Positions 60,162-64,000 of a stretch of DNA of 64,000 nt are shown here, piece after piece. Positions within the stretch are counted from its first letter, which is position 1, and the number at the start of each line of letters is the position of its first letter. The notes under the pieces were generated by a model. The model was not told the origin of the DNA. It saw nothing but the letters and a program-made list of their open reading frames with translations, and searched no databases. The DNA comes from Ignavibacteria bacterium (GTDB lineage Bacteria > Bacteroidota > Ignavibacteria > Ignavibacteriales > SURF-24). The DNA is taken from positions 1 to 64,000 of the forward strand of contig JAAXKQ010000008.1 of the NCBI GenBank assembly GCA_025612245.1. Reading direction: 5' to 3'. A program made the translations under genes and the position numbers.

Positions 60162-61862
60162 TTAAACACCCACCATTCCTCCTGCTGCTGCTGCAATGCC
60201 TGAAATAACGGCGGTACCGAATGCCCACCAGGCTGCGGTTGATGCGGTCTTTCTGACCTCATCTGCCTGATGTACGGTTTCCTGTTTTGCCATATCCACC
60301 CTGCGCTCAATTTCATGCTTCATCTGGTCTACTTTCATGAGGAAACTGTCGCGCGCACTTTCAACCTTGCTTACTATTCTCTCTGCATCCTCATCCGAAA
60401 TGTCCTTTCTTGAGGCGATGATTGCCTTGATGGAATCCCTGTCCATGGACTTAACCCTGTTTGCCAGGGCCTCAGCACCGGCCTTGGGGTCGTGGAAGAG
60501 TTTTTCCACATCGTGAGCAACACCTTCGTATTCCAACTCGGGACGCCCGAGGGAGTTCATGTAATTCCTGAGCTTGTTTATTATGCCGTCCTTTACGTCC
60601 GAAGTTTTATTGGTGATCTGGTCAATTACCATATAGACTTTATCCACCATTTTTTCTGCTTCCTGCTGGCTTATGTCCTGCCTCTGTGCAATGACCCTGG
60701 CCACGTCCTGACGGTCTATATGGCTCAGACGGCTTTTAAGTGAATTGGCGGCATCCTTTGGATCCGTAAACAGCCTTTCAAGGTCCCTTTTTATTGCATC
60801 CGGATTTAATTCTTCCTTATTCGTACTCCTCAGGTAATCCTCAAACTGCCTGCGCGTGTTCTCAGCTTCTTCTCTCGACATGCCCGTCATCTGCAACGCC
60901 GAATCGGCTACCTTTGAGGCAGTATCCTTGTCCGACTTGGCTTCTTCTTTAATTTTTGAAAAAGCGCTCGAAAACTTTTCAGCCACCGGGCGCGCGGATT
61001 CATCCGTATAGCCGTGAGTCTTTAGGGTCGCCACCAGCATGTCGGTATCAATAAATGGAGCGCTATGGTCCTGAATTGCACGTATTTCCGTATGGTCCAG
61101 CATCCTTGCAAATTCCATTGCCATCTGCTGGGGGTCTATTCTCTGGGGCTTGAGCTGGTTAACGTAGTTCTGTATCTGTTTCTTAATGTCGTCTGCATCC
61201 GTGTCCCCAAATATCTCTTCGCGGACTGCTCCTGCTACCTTGGCTGCCGTATCGGCAACTTTATCCTCCTCCGATTTTGAGAAAATTGAAGCCGTCATGT
61301 TATATGCAGTTCTAAGTCCCGTTGCGGCAAGCCTTACCAGTGAACCGACTAAAGAGGAAACGGCACTGACTTCAATTGTCATCATTGCCACGTAAAAAAG
61401 TCCCCATATCACAAGTCCAAGCACCATGCCTACAGTCCTGTTCGAAGTTAGGCTGAGCTCTGTAGCAAGCCAGCTGGCAAAGAAGAGTGCAATGCTGGCT
61501 GTCAAAAGCGTCCAGATCCCAAAGGCACTGCTGATGGTGCGTATGCTCTCGTTAACGGAAGGGGATTCATCACTCTGTGAAACATGCACGCTTTTTCCTC
61601 CCTTTTTCCCGCTGGTTACAGTGCTCAGCATCGTAAGACCCGATGCAACCGAGAGATTTGTCAGTATAAGCTGGAATGCTACTGCTAGTATGACACCTGC
61701 GATAATGCCGACTATATAGTTTCCCGCACTCGGCATTACAGTTACCTGCTGAGTGGGTGCTATGCCCATATCCTGTACATCCTGCGCGTAGTTCAGCACC
61801 GGCAGAACAGCTGCTGCCAGCATGCAGAAGAACAGCAGTTTATAGGTTTTTAACTTATTCAT
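60162..61862 (-). CDS. Large membrane protein with a repeated cytoplasmic module
   Basis: 566 aa. N-terminal signal-anchor helix (8-25), then three or four more membrane helices (~50-70, ~115-130, ~145-165), then a mostly helical, charged region (190-530) and a last hydrophobic helix (~545-562, 'AWWAFGTAVISGIAAAAGGM'). The charged region repeats a ~60-residue unit: 'LERLFTDPKDAANSLKSRL...RQDVARVIAQRQDISQQEAEKMVDKV', and likewise with 'VEKLFHDPKAGAEALANRV' and 'IIASRKDISDEDAERIVSKV'; a weaker third copy precedes ('ATLKTHGYTDESARPVAEKF'). Function unknown. RBS AAAGGA. Confidence 0.7.
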   Translation of the reverse strand: MNKLKTYKLLFFCMLAAAVLPVLNYAQDVQDMGIAPTQQVTVMPSAGNYIVGIIAGVILAVAFQLILTNLSVASGLTMLSTVTSGKKGGKSVHVSQSDESPSVNESIRTISSAFGIWTLLTASIALFFASWLATELSLTSNRTVGMVLGLVIWGLFYVAMMTIEVSAVSSLVGSLVRLAATGLRTAYNMTASIFSKSEEDKVADTAAKVAGAVREEIFGDTDADDIKKQIQNYVNQLKPQRIDPQQMAMEFARMLDHTEIRAIQDHSAPFIDTDMLVATLKTHGYTDESARPVAEKFSSAFSKIKEEAKSDKDTASKVADSALQMTGMSREEAENTRRQFEDYLRSTNKEELNPDAIKRDLERLFTDPKDAANSLKSRLSHIDRQDVARVIAQRQDISQQEAEKMVDKVYMVIDQITNKTSDVKDGIINKLRNYMNSLGRPELEYEGVAHDVEKLFHDPKAGAEALANRVKSMDRDSIKAIIASRKDISDEDAERIVSKVESARDSFLMKVDQMKHEIERRVDMAKQETVHQADEVRKTASTAAWWAFGTAVISGIAAAAGGMVGV

Positions 61863-62033
61863 TTTTTATCCTTTCATTTGTTATAGATACATACTCAAAA
61901 CCTATGACACCCCCTATTAAGCCGGTCATATCGCTTCTTTTCAATGAAAAACAAATGAAATAAATTTCAAGCCCGATATTAATGGGGAGTGGAAAGCGTG
62001 ACAAATGGAGAGAGAGGAAGGAAGGAAGAAAGC

Positions 62034-62081
62034 CTGCCTTCAAATAGCGGGGTACTCTGGCATTTGAAGGCAGTTTTTTTT
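62034..62081 (+). terminator. Strong plus-strand intrinsic terminator without an obvious gene
   Basis: CTGCCTTCAAAT pairs perfectly with ATTTGAAGGCAG (12 bp, 16-base loop), followed by eight T residues. No annotated plus-strand gene ends here. On the minus strand the same stem has only a CTTTCTTCC tail, so it could end the GlsB-like gene weakly. Confidence 0.75.
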
Positions 62082-62123
62082 AAGAATTGCTTTTTATGTG
62101 TAGAGCCGCATGCCCCCCTTGGT

Positions 62124-62384
62124 CTACAGGCTCCTGCGGCCAACAATCATCCTGTAAACTCCAAGCACTATGACGGCCCCCACTACGGCTCCGATAAACC
62201 CGGCCGACTGCCCGGGCCCGTATAAGCCCAGCATCCTGCCCAGGAATGTGGCAACTACCGCTCCAATAATTCCCAGAATAATTGTTATTATGCAGCCTCC
62301 CGGGTCTTTCCCCGGCATAAGCAGCTTTGCTAATGCGCCCGCAATCCCGCCAATAATTATTGCCCCGATTAAATGAAACATCAA
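62124..62384 (-). CDS. GlsB/YeaQ/YmgE-family stress membrane protein
   Basis: 86 aa, three membrane helices: residues 4-20 ('IGAIIIGGIAGALAKLLMPG'), 28-46 ('CIITIILGIIGAVVATFLG') and 58-78 ('FIGAVVGAVIVLGVYRMI'). The GIAGALAK..MPGKDPGG start is the marker of this transglycosylase-associated family. Small stress-induced inner-membrane proteins of unknown action. Confidence 0.92.
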   Translation of the reverse strand: MMFHLIGAIIIGGIAGALAKLLMPGKDPGGCIITIILGIIGAVVATFLGRMLGLYGPGQSAGFIGAVVGAVIVLGVYRMIVGRRSL

Positions 62385-62568
62385 GCCCTCTTGCTTTTTT
62401 GTGTTTGCCTTAAATTTATTTTACCCATACTATGACTTACATTCAATTAATTTTAAGGGCACTTCCGGGGTATGCGTAAGGATTATTAATTTTCTTGATT
62501 TCATCCCGGGAAAGGAGTATTTTCGGACTATATGATCTGATAACATTTCAAAACAAAACCCCTGGAAT

Positions 62569-63414
62569 ATGATGAAAAGAAAAGTAGTTAAAATAGACGA
62601 GGAACTCTGCGACGGCTGCGGCGCCTGCATCCCCAACTGCGCCGAAGGAGCCCTGCAGTTAATTGACGGCAAGGCACGACTCATAAGCGACCTCTTCTGC
62701 GACGGCCTCGGCGCCTGCCTTGGACACTGTCCGCAAGGAGCAATTGAAGTTGAGGAAAGGGAAGCCGAGCCTTACGATGAGAAAAGGGTAATGGAATATA
62801 TCGTAAAAGGAGGGAAAAACGTCATCGCGGCACACCTCCTGCACATGAAAGAGCATAACGAGCTCGGATACCTTAAAGAGGCAGTGGAATACCTGAATGA
62901 AAATGGAATTGAAATACCTCTGAACCTTCAGGCTCCCGAAAACCATGCCCACCACGCCGGCTGCCCCGGGGCCAGGACGGTTGAGTTTGAAAGGACAACG
63001 GAACCCCAGAGAAAAGACGCCCCCATAAGACAGTCCTTGCTCAGGCAGTGGCCGGTTCAGATGCATTTGCTTAATCCTTCCGCTTCATATTTTAAGAATG
63101 CCGACCTGCTTCTTGCTGCCGACTGTACGGCTTTTGCCGCGCCCGACTTCCAGCAGGATTTTCTTTACGGAAAAACGCTTGCCATTGCTTGCCCGAAACT
63201 CGACCAGGGTAAGGACATTTACCTGGAGAAACTCCGCGTGATGATCGAGGAAACAGGAATTAAATCAATTACGGTTTTAATTATGGAAGTCCCTTGCTGC
63301 CGCGGACTTTTGCAGCTTGCACAGCAGGCAGCTGCACTTTCCGGCAGGGAAGTGCCAATTAACGTTATTGTGCTCAGCATTGAAGGAAAGAAAATTCTGG
63401 AAAGGGAAGTTTAA
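62569..63414 (+). CDS. Iron-sulfur protein with two ferredoxin-type sites and a Cys-rich C-terminal domain
   Basis: 281 aa. Site 1 'CDGCGACIPNCAEGAL' (residues ~14-28) is a full CX2CX2CX3C 4Fe-4S motif. Site 2 'CDGLGACLGHCPQGAI' (~42-57) has Leu in place of the second Cys, so it keeps three. The C-terminal half has further Cys sites ('AADCTAFA', 'IACPKLD', 'VPCCRGL') and a HAHHAGCPG cluster in the middle. I remember this type as a stand-alone 4Fe-4S protein of anaerobes with no proven role; electron transfer or metal handling is likely. No clear partner gene. Confidence 0.8.
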   Translation: MMKRKVVKIDEELCDGCGACIPNCAEGALQLIDGKARLISDLFCDGLGACLGHCPQGAIEVEEREAEPYDEKRVMEYIVKGGKNVIAAHLLHMKEHNELGYLKEAVEYLNENGIEIPLNLQAPENHAHHAGCPGARTVEFERTTEPQRKDAPIRQSLLRQWPVQMHLLNPSASYFKNADLLLAADCTAFAAPDFQQDFLYGKTLAIACPKLDQGKDIYLEKLRVMIEETGIKSITVLIMEVPCCRGLLQLAQQAAALSGREVPINVIVLSIEGKKILEREV

Positions 63415-63466
63415 TTTTCTCCCGGTATAGGGAATTTCTTGATCGGGACTTTGTGTAACGGTTGCC

Positions 63467-63490
63467 CCGGGCGAGCTATAGCTCGCCCGG
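63467..63490. repeat. Perfect 24-bp GC-rich palindrome
   Basis: CCGGGCGAGCTATAGCTCGC plus CCGG is a self-complementary 24-mer lying in the 95-bp gap between convergent genes. No T run follows. It may be a terminator-like hairpin or a REP unit. Confidence 0.6.
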
Positions 63491-63509
63491 ATGTCACGGT
63501 AATGAACTT

Positions 63510-64000
63510 TCAACCCCTTGTCTTTACCAGGCATCTTAAAGCCTCTGCAACACTCCAGGCCTGTGCTATGCATCCCCTTGGGGTAAACGGCGCCTCGGCA
63601 TCAAATATCTCGCTTATGGATCCCACGCAGGCTTCGTTCAAGTGGCTTGAAAAGCCGCTCAGGAACTTGCGCGCTCCTTTTGTATTGTTATCATTTAATT
63701 TAAGCCACGCGTCTATAAAAGGTCCTATCAGCCAGGCCCATACCGTCCCCTGGTGATATGCGGCGTCGCGTGCGCGCAGGTCGCCGAAATATTTTGCCTT
63801 ATAGTCCGTGCTCTCCGGGGACAGTGACCTGAGTCCCATTGGGGTAAGAAGCCTTTCTTCCACCACCTTCATCACGGGCTCCCATTTGTCCCGGTTAAGT
63901 ACCGGGTTTGGAAGTGAAATTGCAAAGACCTGGTTTGGGCGGCATGAGGCGTCGTCTCCTTTTTCGCCGTCAAGTACGTCATAAAGGTATCCGCCCTGCT
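63510..64000 (-). CDS. Glycogen debranching enzyme (amylo-alpha-1,6-glucosidase), partial
   Basis: The coding frame stays open to the window edge, so only the C-terminal ~163 residues are seen; the start lies beyond base 64000. The reading frame includes 'QGGYLYDVLDGEKGD' and 'RPNQVFAISLPNPVL', followed by 'AAYHQGTVWAWLIGPFIDAW' and 'GSISEIFDAEAPFTPRGCI' (in part), typical of GDE_C (glycoside hydrolase 133). It would remove alpha-1,6 branches of glycogen. The ATG of the track ORF at 63875 is internal. Confidence 0.92.
   Translation of the reverse strand, partial: QGGYLYDVLDGEKGDDASCRPNQVFAISLPNPVLNRDKWEPVMKVVEERLLTPMGLRSLSPESTDYKAKYFGDLRARDAAYHQGTVWAWLIGPFIDAWLKLNDNNTKGARKFLSGFSSHLNEACVGSISEIFDAEAPFTPRGCIAQAWSVAEALRCLVKTRG

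Noticed and set aside
1-64000. tRNA, rRNA and CRISPR arrays
   Set aside because: No sequence with the cloverleaf pattern, rRNA core or regularly spaced repeats was found by eye; a covariance-model search would be needed to be certain.

Overview
The window is about 64 kb of chromosomal DNA from a Gram-negative bacterium with moderate GC content. The outer-membrane and regulatory repertoire suggests the Bacteroidota/Chlorobiota/Ignavibacteriota group, and I favour an Ignavibacteria-like organism. It includes a TonB receptor with a carboxypeptidase-regulatory-like domain, several lipoproteins, an RskA-type anti-sigma factor, beta-barrel proteins, a few candidate TAnnTTTG promoter boxes, and a full bacterial complex I with a fused NuoCD. 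That placement is inference from gene content; no rRNA or tRNA gene is present to confirm it.

Layout. 0-10 kb: a low-complexity repeat, an NTF2-like secreted protein, a GME-fold/radical SAM gene pair, a metallophosphoesterase, an ADP-forming acyl-CoA synthetase and valS. 10-16 kb: a PspC membrane pair, a WYL regulator, and a SigK/RskA-like sigma/anti-sigma operon. 16.8-24.3 kb: a run of same-strand redox and stress genes (TlpA-like thioredoxin, tandem PRC-barrel protein, a cysteine-free Cu/Zn superoxide dismutase, a single-subunit quinol nitric oxide reductase, a phytoene-desaturase-like FAD enzyme). 24.5-34.4 kb: a BamA-like barrel protein, gnd-pgl of the oxidative pentose phosphate pathway, a release-factor-like protein, and a TonB receptor with its lipoprotein partner. 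34.9-49.7 kb: the complete nuo operon (nuoA-B-CD-E-F-G-H-I-J-K-L-M-N) on the minus strand. 49.9-53.6 kb: nucleoside phosphorylase, SanA-like protein, nudC-pdxH. 53.6-54.1 kb: a decayed IS200-type transposase with GC-rich palindromes. 54-64 kb: a second sigma/zinc-finger operon, AlkA-like glycosylase, miaA with a glycosyltransferase, a large repeat-bearing membrane protein, a GlsB-like membrane protein, a double-cluster iron-sulfur protein, and the 3' part of a glycogen debranching enzyme.

How it works together. NADH made by catabolism enters complex I, which reduces the quinone pool; the quinol NO reductase can draw electrons from the same pool. gnd and pgl supply NADPH and pentose phosphates. 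Two sigma/anti-sigma pairs point to envelope or redox stress control.

The least explained parts are: an intergenic stretch at 18.77-18.92 kb with mutually exclusive pairing arms; a structured intergenic unit at 34.76-34.96 kb holding a 25-codon ORF with a near-ideal ribosome site and its own terminator; the 566-residue membrane protein with a repeated cytoplasmic module; a plus-strand terminator near 62.05 kb without a matching gene; and the GME-fold/Elp3-like pair. I saw no CRISPR array, prophage, complete insertion sequence or defence island.
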